Part shown: positions 23,451 through 31,139 of the stretch, piece by piece | How the letters are laid out: the number at the start of each line of letters is the position of its first letter | Numbering within the stretch: the first letter of the stretch is position 1 | DNA from: an uncultured Oscillospiraceae bacterium | GTDB lineage: Bacteria; Bacillota; Clostridia; Oscillospirales; Oscillospiraceae | Direction: 5' to 3' | Assembly: GCA_944385405.1 (NCBI GenBank) | Contig: CALWXB010000020.1 | Location: 1 to 34,937 of the forward strand | DNA length: 34,937 bases | Translations under genes and position numbers: made by a program | The notes under the pieces: model-generated | Database searches by the model: none | What the model was told of the DNA's origin: nothing | What the model saw: only the letters and a program-made list of their open reading frames with translations

Positions 23451-25962
23451 ACAGCTTTTTCATGTGGGCCCCTGCAGATCTCAGCATCAGCTTCTTGGCT
23501 CCCACCTTGTCGAAAGCCACCTCCGCCAGCGCGTCGCCGCCCATGGGACGCACGGAGAGCACCATGCCCCGTCCAAAGGCGGTGTGCTCCACCATGTCGC
23601 CCTTTTGCAGCTGCATCAGCGGCGCAGAGGTCCCGCCGCTCCGGGCTGCGGCAGCGGACCGGCGGGCAGGAGCCGCCGTCTCCCGACGGGGGACGGAGCC
23701 GCCGCTCCAGGCGCTGCCGGACGAATACCCGCCTGCCGGACGGGCCGGGCGCGGAGCTGCACTGAAGGAAGTGCCGTAGCTGTCGGAAACGCCGCCGTCC
23801 CAGCGGTCGCCGCCGAACGTCGCGTCCTGCTCCATGCCGCCGAAGCGGGGCTGGGGCTTGCTCTCCCAGCGCATGTTCTCCTCCGGGATCTCCTCCAGGA
23901 ACCGGGAAGCCCGGTTGGCTGTGGTGCGGCCGTAGAGCATCCGCTGGCGGGCGTTGGTGAGCGTCAGCTTCTCCCGGGCACGGGTCATGGCCACATAGCA
24001 AAGCCGCCTCTCCTCTTCCAGCTCCTCCGGGTCGTACTGGGCGGAGGAACCAGGGAACACCCCCTCCTCCATGCCCACCACGTACACCACCGGGAATTCC
24101 AGGCCCTTGGCGGAGTGGATGGTCATCATGGTGACGCACTCGTCGCTGTTTTCCACGCTGTCCAGGTCCGTATACAGCGCGATCTCATTGAGGAAGCCCG
24201 CCAGAGTGGCGTCCTCCGGGTCCCGCTCCAGAAAGCCCAGGATATTGGACTTCAATTCCTGGACGTTTTCGATACGTCCCCGGCTCTCCAGGTCGTTCTT
24301 CTCCTCCAGAGCCTTGACATAGCCGCTCTCCTCACACACCGCGTCGTAAAACTCCGGCAGGGCCAGCTCCGCGCCCCTGCGGCGCAGGGAGTCGATGAGG
24401 TCTGCGAACTTCAAGAGCTTGGAGGCAGCGCTTTTCAGCTCCGGGAAGAGATCCGCGTTGCGGATGATCTCATAGAGGCTGGCCCCCTGGCTCTCCGCCA
24501 GAGCCGCCACCTTGTCCAGCGTGGTGGCGCCGATTCCCCGGGGCGGATTGTTCACGATCCGCCGCAGCCGGAGGTCGTCCAGAGGATTGTTCAGCACACA
24601 CAGGTAGGAGAGCATGTCCTTCACCTCCGCCCGGTCGAAGAACTTCATGCCCCCCACCACCTTGTAGGGGATGCCGTTGCGCTTCATGGCGTATTCCAAA
24701 GCGTTGGACTGGGCATTCATCCGATAGAGCACAGCGCAGTCCCGGAAGCTGCGGCCCCGGTTCATCCCCGTAAGGATATCCCCTACCACATAGTTGGCCT
24801 CGTCGGTCTCGTTGAAGGCGGTCTTTACCGTCACGGGATCTCCGGCGCCGTTTTCCGTCCACAGGGTCTTGCCCTTGCGGCCCACATTGTTCCGGATGAC
24901 GGCGTTGGCCGCGTCCAGGATGTTCTGGGTGGAGCGGTAGTTCTGCTCCAGACGGATGGTGCGGGCGTCCGGATACTGCTTTTCAAAGCTGAGGATGTTC
25001 TCGATGTTGGCGCCCCGGAAGCGGTAGATGGACTGGTCGTCGTCGCCCACCACGCAGAGGTTCCGCCGCCCCCCCGCCAGCAGCCCCGTCAAGAGGTACT
25101 GGAGATGGTTCGTGTCCTGGTATTCGTCCACCAGCACATAGCGGAACTTGTTTTGATAATAGGCCAGCACCTCCGGCTCCTGCTGCAAAAGCGTGACGGT
25201 ATGATAGATGATGTCGTCGAAATCCAGTGCGTTGGCGGCGCGCAGCTTCTGGGCGTACCGCTCGTACACCTTGGCGATGCGGCTCATCTTCCAGTCGTTC
25301 TCCCCTTCATGCTTCTTGGCAAAGGCGGCTGGGCTTTCATAATTGTCCTTTGCGGTGCTGATGACGCCCAGGATCGTCTTGGGCTGGAAGGCCTTCTCGT
25401 CCAGGTTCAGCTCCTTGACGATGTCCCGGAGCACCCGCTTGGAGTCGTCTGTGTCGTAGATGGTGAAGTCCTTGTCAAAGCCCAGGCGGTCGATATCCCG
25501 GCGCAGGATCCGCACGCAGGCGGAGTGGAACGTGGAGGCCCACACATCATTTGCCACCGGACCCAGCCGGGCCGCCAGACGGTCCTTCAGCTCTCCGGCA
25601 GCCTTGTTGGTGAAGGTGATGGCCAGGATCTCCCAGGGCCGGGGCACATCCACTGCGCACAAACGCCGGGCCCGCTCCACCTGAAATTCATCCGGACGCT
25701 GAGGGAAAGACTCCAGAAAGGCCAAATCCTCTTCCGTGGCCCAGGGGGGCACATCGCTGCAGTCGCTGCCCCGGCCGTAGGTCAGGAGATTGTACACCCG
25801 CTGGATCAGAACCGTGGTCTTGCCGCTGCCGGCACCCGCCAGCAGCAGCAGCGGTCCCTCTGTGGTCATGGCGGCCTGGCGCTGCATGGGATTGAGCCGC
25901 TGCAGATCCGCGGCGATGACCGCCCGGCGGGCGGCGATGTAACGTTGGTCGAAGTCAGTCAT
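23449..25962 (-). CDS. pcrA: ATP-dependent DNA helicase PcrA/UvrD
   Basis: PcrA is an SF1A 3'-5' helicase used in nucleotide-excision repair and for removing proteins from DNA. The 837-residue protein has the Q motif (LNPMQRQA, 24-31), Walker A AGAGSGKT (42-49), TFTNKAA (motif Ia), VDEYQDTN (motif II), GDDDQSIYRFRGA (motif III), QNYRS (motif IV) and the C-terminal SAKGLEFPVVYVVG and TRA motifs. Two features are less usual. About 40 residues are inserted between motifs I and Ia, rich in acidic and aromatic residues. A Gly/Ser/Ala/Arg-rich linker precedes the C-terminal Tudor-like module (GDMVEHTAFGRGMVLSV), which binds RNA polymerase in homologues. It has its own promoter. Confidence 0.96.
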   Translation of the reverse strand: MTDFDQRYIAARRAVIAADLQRLNPMQRQAAMTTEGPLLLLAGAGSGKTTVLIQRVYNLLTYGRGSDCSDVPPWATEEDLAFLESFPQRPDEFQVERARRLCAVDVPRPWEILAITFTNKAAGELKDRLAARLGPVANDVWASTFHSACVRILRRDIDRLGFDKDFTIYDTDDSKRVLRDIVKELNLDEKAFQPKTILGVISTAKDNYESPAAFAKKHEGENDWKMSRIAKVYERYAQKLRAANALDFDDIIYHTVTLLQQEPEVLAYYQNKFRYVLVDEYQDTNHLQYLLTGLLAGGRRNLCVVGDDDQSIYRFRGANIENILSFEKQYPDARTIRLEQNYRSTQNILDAANAVIRNNVGRKGKTLWTENGAGDPVTVKTAFNETDEANYVVGDILTGMNRGRSFRDCAVLYRMNAQSNALEYAMKRNGIPYKVVGGMKFFDRAEVKDMLSYLCVLNNPLDDLRLRRIVNNPPRGIGATTLDKVAALAESQGASLYEIIRNADLFPELKSAASKLLKFADLIDSLRRRGAELALPEFYDAVCEESGYVKALEEKNDLESRGRIENVQELKSNILGFLERDPEDATLAGFLNEIALYTDLDSVENSDECVTMMTIHSAKGLEFPVVYVVGMEEGVFPGSSAQYDPEELEEERRLCYVAMTRAREKLTLTNARQRMLYGRTTANRASRFLEEIPEENMRWESKPQPRFGGMEQDATFGGDRWDGGVSDSYGTSFSAAPRPARPAGGYSSGSAWSGGSVPRRETAAPARRSAAAARSGGTSAPLMQLQKGDMVEHTAFGRGMVLSVRPMGGDALAEVAFDKVGAKKLMLRSAGAHMKKL

Positions 25963-25994
25963 ATGTTCACCAGTTTTCTATAAATTCGCCCTTC

Positions 25995-26023
25995 ATTTTA
26001 CGGCAAAAACCCATCCGGGTCAA
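25995..26023 (-). promoter_or_regulatory. Promoter of pcrA
   Basis: On the minus strand TTGACC (26023 to 26018) and TAAAAT (26000 to 25995) are exactly 17 bases apart, about 26 bases ahead of the pcrA leader start. No complete LexA palindrome is present near it. Confidence 0.75.
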
Positions 26024-26079
26024 CCGTTGGTTTTCGGGGCGGGGACAAACTTCCCCTTCCCTTTTCTCTCTTTTTCCAG

Positions 26080-26085
26080 TATACT
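26080..26085 (+). promoter_or_regulatory. Possible -10 box for the rhodanese gene
   Basis: TATACT lies 22 bases before the ATG, ahead of a strong AAGGAGGG ribosome site. The region 17 bases upstream is a C/T tract with no clear -35 box, so the promoter is tentative. Confidence 0.3.
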
Positions 26086-26107
26086 TTCCTACAAGGAGGG
26101 AACGGAC

Positions 26108-26503
26108 ATGAAAGACTTTTTCGCACTGGCTGCCCTGATCGTCTGCGCGGTGGCCGTGCTCAAGCTCTACAATGCCAAGATGCCCGGCGCATCCGCGCCG
26201 AAACGGACGCCTCAGGAGGTCCGGGCTCTGCTGGACTCCGGTGCTGCGGTGACGCTGCTGGATGTCCGAACGGAGGATGAATTTGCCGCCGGCCACATCC
26301 CCGGCGCCGTCTGCCTGCCGGTAGACGCCCTGTCCGCCCGGGCCGCCGCCATGCTGCCGGACAAGGAGGCGGAAATCCTGGTGTACTGTCAGTCCGGCCG
26401 CCGCAGCGCCGCCGCAGCGGCCCGGCTTTTGAAGCTGGGATATACCAACGTCTCCGACTTCGGCGGTATCCAGGACTGGCCCTATGATATTACCGCAGAT
26501 TAA
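26108..26503 (+). CDS. Membrane-anchored single-domain rhodanese
   Basis: This 131-residue protein has one N-terminal hydrophobic segment (about 4-20) and a rhodanese domain (about 32-128). The active-site loop is CQSGRRS at 94-100 with Cys94. LDVRTEDEFAAGHIPGA at 51-67 is the other conserved block. The six-residue loop after Cys is typical of sulfurtransferases and not of Cdc25-like phosphatases. A single positive charge before the anchor leaves the topology open. It is a lone gene between its own leader and a bidirectional terminator, divergent from pcrA. The ATG at 26108 has AAGGAGGG seven bases upstream. Confidence 0.9.
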   Translation: MKDFFALAALIVCAVAVLKLYNAKMPGASAPKRTPQEVRALLDSGAAVTLLDVRTEDEFAAGHIPGAVCLPVDALSARAAAMLPDKEAEILVYCQSGRRSAAAAARLLKLGYTNVSDFGGIQDWPYDITAD

Positions 26504-26504
26504 G

Positions 26505-26534
26505 AAAAAACCGCGCCGAGAGGCGCGGTTTTTT
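26505..26534. terminator. Bidirectional terminator between rhodanese and DHHW genes
   Basis: A perfect 13-bp stem (AAAAAACCGCGCC with GGCGCGGTTTTTT) and a GAGA tetraloop serve both strands. The DHHW gene's stop codon overlaps the T-run. Confidence 0.92.
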
Positions 26535-27649
26535 CACTGGGCCAGCAGCACCAGATTCTGATCCGTCAGGAAGTTCTGGACACTGTAGAGCACCGCGATG
26601 CGGTCGATGCCGTTTTCCGCGGCGTACTGGGCCAGAGGCAGGCGGTAATACCGCAGGTCCACCAGGTGGATCTCGGCGAACCGTCCGGCCAGCAGCGGCG
26701 CCAGGGCGTCGGAATAGGAGTCCCGCACCAACAGCAGCTTCTCCCCCTCCGGCAGCGCCTCGTTGCGGATCACGCACAGAGGCTGGTTGCCGCCCAGGAA
26801 GGCGGAATACTTGTCCTTCTTTTCCAGGTAGCTCCGGTCATAGAGCATACCGGGCCGGGCCTCTCCCGTGCGCCAGGAAGTGATGGAAAGGCCGTCCTCT
26901 TTCGCCCAGAACTCCATGGTATCCGGCGTCAGCCAATGGATGCCGGAGGTGGAGTACAGCGTACCGTTGAAGTCCCGGCTGACCACCTCGGGAGTGAAAT
27001 CCGACTGTGACAGCGGCGTCTGCCCCAGGGATTCCAGTAAGGCGTTGGCCCCGTAGAAGGCCCCCAGCGTGGTCCAGTGGTGGTCCGTGCGGTAGAAGAT
27101 CTCCTCACCGGCATGAGCCGCCAGGGCGGATTCAAAATCCACCGCGGGAAGGCCCGTAGCCTCCGCCGCCTCCAGAAGCTGCATCTGGTCCCAGCTCTCC
27201 GCCCCGGCAGGGAGCTTGTTCTTCCAGATCTCCGCCGCGGTGGGGATCAGCCCCAGATACACCGGGATCTCCGTCTTTTCCGACAGCCGCATCACATAGG
27301 AGAGGGCCTTGTCCACCTGTCCATCGGCCGGGACTTCCACCTTGGAGATCAGCGTGTCTCCACACAGGTACACGCCGTTGAAAAGCTCCTTGCCGATCAG
27401 CTGTTCTGCCCGGGCCTTGAGGCCCGTCCAGCCGTCCCGCAGGGGGAACTGATCGGCAAAGTACTCCTCCACCGCCGCTGTATAGCTGCCGTCCACCAGC
27501 GCCCCCCAGGAAAACTGCGGCACCTGGGCCAGCGTCCGGTTCTCCACCTCCGAGCGGTCCCGATCCGGCAACACGATGTGCCAGAGCAGGAGTCCGCCCA
27601 GAAAGAGGCAGAAGCATACCGTGAGAAAGCGGCTGTATTGCTTTGTCAT
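26534..27649 (-). CDS. DHHW-family (AlgX/DltD-like) envelope protein
   Basis: This 371-residue protein has one N-terminal membrane anchor (about 8-27) and an extracytoplasmic SGNH-hydrolase-like domain. TDHHWT at 188-193 is the motif for which DHHW proteins are named. VRDSYSDAL at 308-316 is the serine block. Relatives such as AlgJ/AlgX and PatB pair with an MBOAT protein to move acetyl groups onto polysaccharides outside the membrane. Here the MBOAT gene is 15 bp upstream in the same operon. GAGGAGG lies eight bases before the ATG. The glycan acceptor is unknown. Confidence 0.88.
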   Translation of the reverse strand: MTKQYSRFLTVCFCLFLGGLLLWHIVLPDRDRSEVENRTLAQVPQFSWGALVDGSYTAAVEEYFADQFPLRDGWTGLKARAEQLIGKELFNGVYLCGDTLISKVEVPADGQVDKALSYVMRLSEKTEIPVYLGLIPTAAEIWKNKLPAGAESWDQMQLLEAAEATGLPAVDFESALAAHAGEEIFYRTDHHWTTLGAFYGANALLESLGQTPLSQSDFTPEVVSRDFNGTLYSTSGIHWLTPDTMEFWAKEDGLSITSWRTGEARPGMLYDRSYLEKKDKYSAFLGGNQPLCVIRNEALPEGEKLLLVRDSYSDALAPLLAGRFAEIHLVDLRYYRLPLAQYAAENGIDRIAVLYSVQNFLTDQNLVLLAQ

Positions 27650-27664
27650 GAAATGCGCCTCCTC

Positions 27665-29071
27665 TCAGAACCGGAAATACAGGAAGGGATTGTAGCTGCC
27701 GTCCACCAAATAGGCAGTGCAGACCATCAGTCCCAACAGCATCAAAAGCGGCATCAGCACCCGCCGCGCCTTCTCCGGCGCCTTCTCCCAGGCATCTTTG
27801 CCAAGGGTGGTGGAGGCCAGGATCAGCACCAGGAAGGTCACGGCATAGCTGCGCAGCCGGAAGCCGTCCGCCGCGGTCCAGAGGGGCGCGCCGCCGAAGC
27901 ACGCGGCCAGATACCGGCCGCACACTCTCAGATCCTCCATGGCGAAAATGCCCCAGCCCACGAACACCACCACCAGGGTATAAAAATGCTTCACCGCGTC
28001 GGGCGTCCGCTCCAGAACGCCCCGAAGCAGATACCGCTCCAGCAGGAACCAGAGGAAGAAATACATCCCCCAAAGCACAAAGTTCCAACTGGCCCCGTGC
28101 CAGAAACCGGTGCAGAACCACACCAGGAAGAGATTGCGCAGGGTCTTGGCCGTGCCGTGGCGGTTGCCGCCCAAGGGAATGTAGAGATAGTCACGGAACC
28201 AGCCGGTCAGCGACATGTGCCAGCGGCGCCAGAATTCCGACACCGAGGCGGCAAGATACGGATACCGGAAGTTCTCGTTGAACCGGAAGCCGAACATGTA
28301 TCCCAAGCCGATGGCCATATCAGAATAACCGGAAAAGTCAAAATAGATCTGGAAGCCGAAGGCCAGCAGCCCCAGCCAGCCGCTCACCGCCGTCAGCGTA
28401 CCCGCAGCCTGGGCCGCCAGGCACTCCTCCCACAGCGCGCCGATGGAGTTGGCCAGCAGCACCTTTTTGGCGAGGCCCACCGTGAACCGGCCCGCGCCCC
28501 GGGCGAAATCCTCCGTGGTGTTCACCCGGTGCTCCAGAGCGGCAGCCACCGTTTTATACTGGACAATGGGGCCGGCGATGAGCTGGGGGAACATGGTGAC
28601 GAACGCACCGAACTTCACCATGTCCCGCTGCACCGGGGCATCCTGCCGGTAGACGTCGATGGTGTAGCTCATGGTCTGGAAGGTGAAAAAGGAGATGCCG
28701 ATGGGCAGCGGGATCCCGAACTGAGGGATCTGGACCCCGGGGATCAGGGACAGATTGGCCGCCAGAAAGTCCCAGTATTTGAAAAAGCCCAGCAGCAGCA
28801 GATTGAAGATCACCGACTGGGTCACGAACCACCGGGCTTTCCGGTCGTCGGACCGGTATTTTTCCACCAGCATGCCGTGGGTGTAGTCGATGAGGATGGA
28901 GAGGAACATGATGAGGATATACACCGGCTCTCCCCAGCCGTAGAAAAACAGGCTCACCACCAGCAGCACCCAGTTCCGCCAGCGCAGCGGCACCAGGAAG
29001 TAGAGCGCCAGCGTCACCGGCAGGTATGCGAAAAGAAACGTCAGACTGCTGAAGATCACCGAAACACCCAT
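27665..29071 (-). CDS. MBOAT-family O-acyltransferase (AlgI/DltB-like)
   Basis: This polytopic membrane enzyme of about 468 residues moves an acyl group across the membrane to an extracytoplasmic partner. The conserved MBOAT stretches are present: YFDFSGYSDMAIGLGYMFGF (243-262), FWRRWHMSLTGWFRDYLYIP (280-299, His285) and FWHGASWNF (323-331, the invariant His325). The start is uncertain. I use the ATG at 29071, but its ribosome site abuts it, and a GTG at 29059 (giving MIFSSLTFLF, close to the usual family N-terminus) is also plausible. It lies between a lipoprotein gene and the DHHW gene. Alginate is not implied; the shared chemistry is O-acylation. Confidence 0.92.
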   Translation of the reverse strand: MGVSVIFSSLTFLFAYLPVTLALYFLVPLRWRNWVLLVVSLFFYGWGEPVYILIMFLSILIDYTHGMLVEKYRSDDRKARWFVTQSVIFNLLLLGFFKYWDFLAANLSLIPGVQIPQFGIPLPIGISFFTFQTMSYTIDVYRQDAPVQRDMVKFGAFVTMFPQLIAGPIVQYKTVAAALEHRVNTTEDFARGAGRFTVGLAKKVLLANSIGALWEECLAAQAAGTLTAVSGWLGLLAFGFQIYFDFSGYSDMAIGLGYMFGFRFNENFRYPYLAASVSEFWRRWHMSLTGWFRDYLYIPLGGNRHGTAKTLRNLFLVWFCTGFWHGASWNFVLWGMYFFLWFLLERYLLRGVLERTPDAVKHFYTLVVVFVGWGIFAMEDLRVCGRYLAACFGGAPLWTAADGFRLRSYAVTFLVLILASTTLGKDAWEKAPEKARRVLMPLLMLLGLMVCTAYLVDGSYNPFLYFRF

Positions 29072-29085
29072 CCTTTCCAAAAGAG

Positions 29086-29112
29086 AGCGGCCACGGCGAT
29101 GCCGCGGCCGCT
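29086..29112 (-). other. Hairpin between the lipoprotein and MBOAT genes
   Basis: AGCGGCC and GGCCGCT, then one mismatch, then CGGC/GCCG, form a strong stem closed by a GAT loop. On the minus strand only CTCTTTTGG follows. It overlaps the leader of the MBOAT gene and probably lowers transcription or translation of the downstream pair relative to the lipoprotein. Confidence 0.5.
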
Positions 29113-29128
29113 ACCCCTGCTGTTCACA

Positions 29129-29653
29129 TCAGGCAAACTGCGCATTGAACGCCTCTTCGATCTCGCTTTGATGCTCCGCCGACGCGATCATGGCCACATA
29201 TGTGCCCTGCTGGATCACGCTGGCCTTGCCCCAGGCCTCCATGGATTCGGGATACCAGGCACCGCCCTCAGCCTGGGCGTCCACACGGTCCTGCAAAATG
29301 GCGGCAGCTGCCTTGGCATCCTCCTCCGTCTCGCACTGGACCAGCACGATCTCATTCACCACAGAGCTCATCAGCGGCATCTTGGCAACAAACTGCTTGG
29401 TGGCCAGGTCACTGAGCCCGGGATAATAGCTCTCCAGCATCTCGCCCTCGATGGGACTCATCAGCAGATCGCCCTCTTCACTTTGCTCAGGGTCCTCGCT
29501 CCAGTGATAGTCCTCCGCAAGACCCGCGTAAAAGCTATCCAGTGCCACGTCCGACTCCTGGGCAGAATCCTCCGCCTTGTCGGAACCGCAGCCGGCCAGC
29601 AGGCCAGTGAGCATCAGGGCCGCCAGGACCAATGTCATCCATTTCTTCATCAT
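29129..29653 (-). CDS. DUF4358-like lipoprotein
   Basis: This is a small secreted lipoprotein of 174 residues. A basic start, a hydrophobic stretch and the lipobox LAGC with Cys22 give a type II signal peptide. The mature part begins with an acidic linker (residues 25-60). The segment from about 90 to 160 (MPLMSSVVNEIVLVQCETEE at its centre) resembles DUF4358 domains, a family of unknown function. AAGGA precedes the ATG pair at 29653/29650. It heads an operon with MBOAT and DHHW genes, so it may be an envelope accessory factor of that pair. Confidence 0.8.
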   Translation of the reverse strand: MMKKWMTLVLAALMLTGLLAGCGSDKAEDSAQESDVALDSFYAGLAEDYHWSEDPEQSEEGDLLMSPIEGEMLESYYPGLSDLATKQFVAKMPLMSSVVNEIVLVQCETEEDAKAAAAILQDRVDAQAEGGAWYPESMEAWGKASVIQQGTYVAMIASAEHQSEIEEAFNAQFA

Positions 29654-29763
29654 TCGTATCCTTTCTGATCGGTGTATTTCTGTATCATAGACGAGAAACA
29701 TCCAGAAAAAGTTCCTCTCTTTTTCATCAGTATTCCCCGCCCCAGCGGATTTCTTTCCCCTTC

Positions 29764-29792
29764 TTGCATTTATACCCGAAGCGCGGTATGAT
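29764..29792 (+). promoter_or_regulatory. Promoter of the threonine aldolase gene
   Basis: TTGCAT (29764-29769) and TATGAT (29787-29792) are exactly 17 bases apart, giving a leader of about 60 bases. In the same gap a TATGAT on the minus strand (29689 to 29684) may be the -10 box of the divergent lipoprotein operon; its -35 is unclear. Confidence 0.65.
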
Positions 29793-29858
29793 TGCAACAT
29801 CAATTCCGTAACAGTTTTCCCCTGTTTTTGTTATTTTTTAAGAAGGCGGATCATTGTC

Positions 29859-30890
29859 ATGTATAGTTTTCGAAACGATTACAGCGAGGGCGCCCATCCC
29901 TGCGTCCTCCAGGCCCTCTCCCGGACCAACACCGCTCAGACCTGCGGCTACGGACAGGATCCATTTTGCCTGGACGCCGCAGCCCGGATCCGTGCACTCT
30001 GCCATGCACCTAAAGCCGATGTCCATTTTCTGGTGGGCGGCACCCAGACCAATCTGGTGACCATCGACGCGCTGCTGCGGCCCTGCGAGGCGGTGATCGC
30101 TGCCCACACCGGCCACGTCAACGTTCATGAGACCGGCGCCATCGAGGCCACCGGCCACAAGGTCTGTGCCGTCCCCTCTCCCGACGGGAAGGTCACCTGC
30201 GAGATGGTGGAATCCGTAGTGCGGGCCCACAGCTCTGAACACATGGTCATCCCCCGGCTGGTATACATCTCCGACACCACGGAGATCGGCACCGTCTACA
30301 CCCAGGCGGAACTGGCCGCTCTGCGCCGCTGCTGTGACGCCAATGATCTGCTGCTGTATCTGGACGGTGCCCGTCTGGGCTCCGCCCTCACCATCCCCGG
30401 TGCGGATGTGACACTGCCGGACCTGGCCGCCCTTACCGACGCCTTCACCATCGGCGGCACCAAAAACGGAGCCCTCTTTGGAGAGGCGCTGATCCTCACC
30501 ACGCCCTGCCCCCGTTTCCGCTGGCACATGAAGCAGCGGGGCGCGGTTCTGGCCAAGGGGCGGCTGCTGGGCGTGCAGTTCCAGGCCCTGCTGAAAGAAG
30601 GGCTCTACTTCGATCTGGCCCGCCACGCCAACGAGATGGCGCAGCAGCTGCGGCAGGGACTGGAATCTTTGGGCTGCACAATGGCCTGGGACTCCCCCTC
30701 CAACCAACAGTTCGTGATCCTTCCCGATCCCGTGATCCAGGCGCTGCAGGACGGCGGCTATGAATTTGAAACGGACCACCCGGCAGGTCCGGACCGCACC
30801 TGCATCCGGCTGGTCACCAGCTGGGCCACGCCCACCCAGGCAGTGGACACATTTTTGCAGGATCTTGCCGCCCTCCTCCCTACCCCCTGA
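29859..30890 (+). CDS. ltaE: Low-specificity threonine aldolase
   Basis: This PLP enzyme splits threonine or allo-threonine to glycine and acetaldehyde. The 343-residue protein has the fold-I pattern of the family: the N-terminal FRNDYSEGAHPCVL, the phosphate loop GGTQTN (60-65), the ring-stacking His83, Asp169 in YLDGARLGSA, and the PLP Lys202 in IGGTKNGALFGE. It has its own promoter and a hairpin terminator, so it is a single-gene unit. The ribosome site is modest (AAGGCGG). Confidence 0.92.
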   Translation: MYSFRNDYSEGAHPCVLQALSRTNTAQTCGYGQDPFCLDAAARIRALCHAPKADVHFLVGGTQTNLVTIDALLRPCEAVIAAHTGHVNVHETGAIEATGHKVCAVPSPDGKVTCEMVESVVRAHSSEHMVIPRLVYISDTTEIGTVYTQAELAALRRCCDANDLLLYLDGARLGSALTIPGADVTLPDLAALTDAFTIGGTKNGALFGEALILTTPCPRFRWHMKQRGAVLAKGRLLGVQFQALLKEGLYFDLARHANEMAQQLRQGLESLGCTMAWDSPSNQQFVILPDPVIQALQDGGYEFETDHPAGPDRTCIRLVTSWATPTQAVDTFLQDLAALLPTP

Positions 30891-30897
30891 CGCGTTC

Positions 30898-30927
30898 AGC
30901 TCCCGTCCTCTATGGGCGGGAGCTTTT
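30898..30927 (+). terminator. Terminator after the threonine aldolase gene
   Basis: AGCTCCCGTCC and GGGCGGGAGCT form an 11-pair stem (one G-U) with a 5-base loop, followed by TTT. It ends immediately before the first LexA-like box. The short T-run makes it moderate in strength. Confidence 0.6.
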
Positions 30928-30941
30928 CGAATATTTGTTCG
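30928..30941. promoter_or_regulatory. LexA-box-like palindrome 1
   Basis: CGAATATTTGTTCG is an imperfect match to the Firmicute LexA/DinR consensus CGAACRNRYGTTYC. It lies just upstream of the -35 box of the radical SAM cassette promoter. Confidence 0.6.
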
Positions 30942-30948
30942 ATTTCTC

Positions 30949-30977
30949 TTGACAGAAACATTTGTTCGAGTTATAGT
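30949..30977 (+). promoter_or_regulatory. Promoter of the SOS radical SAM cassette
   Basis: A perfect TTGACA (30949-30954) and TATAGT (30972-30977) are exactly 17 bases apart. The spacer itself is LexA box 2. Such a strong promoter would need repression, which the three boxes can provide. Confidence 0.88.
30955..30968. promoter_or_regulatory. LexA box 2
   Basis: GAAACATTTGTTCG reads on the minus strand as CGAACAAATGTTTC, a complete match to the Firmicute LexA consensus CGAACRNRYGTTYC. It fills the space between the -35 and -10 boxes. Confidence 0.88.
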
Positions 30978-30983
30978 AATTAT

Positions 30984-30997
30984 CGAACAAACGTTTC
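30984..30997. promoter_or_regulatory. LexA box 3
   Basis: CGAACAAACGTTTC is a complete match to CGAACRNRYGTTYC and covers the expected transcription start. Box centres are about 27 and 29 bases apart, so three dimers could bind in a row. Confidence 0.88.
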
Positions 30998-31015
30998 TAT
31001 CAGGAGGTATGTAAC

Positions 31016-31135
31016 ATGACTGGATGGACGCTCTTTTTCGTTCTGGTGGGTGCGGCTTTTCTCACCGCGCAGCTCTTCCGCTTTATCGACTTTATCGAGC
31101 GCCCCGCCAGGCCCGCGCGGCACAGAGGCCGGTAA
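31016..31135 (+). CDS. 39-residue single-pass membrane peptide, SOS cassette
   Basis: This short gene starts with ATG at 31016, eight bases after a strong AGGAGG, and ends with TAA at 31133-31135. The peptide has one hydrophobic segment (about residues 4-25, WTLFFVLVGAAFLTAQLF at its core) and a basic tail rich in Arg and Pro (IERPARPARHRGR). The tail favours an outside N-terminus and an inside C-terminus. It is the first gene under the LexA-boxed promoter, and the radical SAM gene begins 4 bases later with a weaker ribosome site, so the two are probably translationally coupled. I do not recognise a family. A role like the SOS-induced small membrane division inhibitors, or anchoring of the next gene's product, is inference only. 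Confidence 0.75.
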   Translation: MTGWTLFFVLVGAAFLTAQLFRFIDFIERPARPARHRGR

Positions 31136-31139
31136 TCCC

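Noticed and set aside
25945-25965. GAACATATG next to the pcrA start as a possible LexA box
   Set aside because: Only the GAAC half is present; the second half reads ATGACT, not GTTC, so there is no palindrome.
22885-25983. Very long plus-strand open frame opposite pcrA (over 1000 codons), and similar frames at 2640-4910, 21566-24139 and 27077-29668
   Set aside because: They lie opposite genes with clear family motifs. Their proteins are rich in His, Gln, Arg and Gly, as expected from antisense reading of GC-rich codons.
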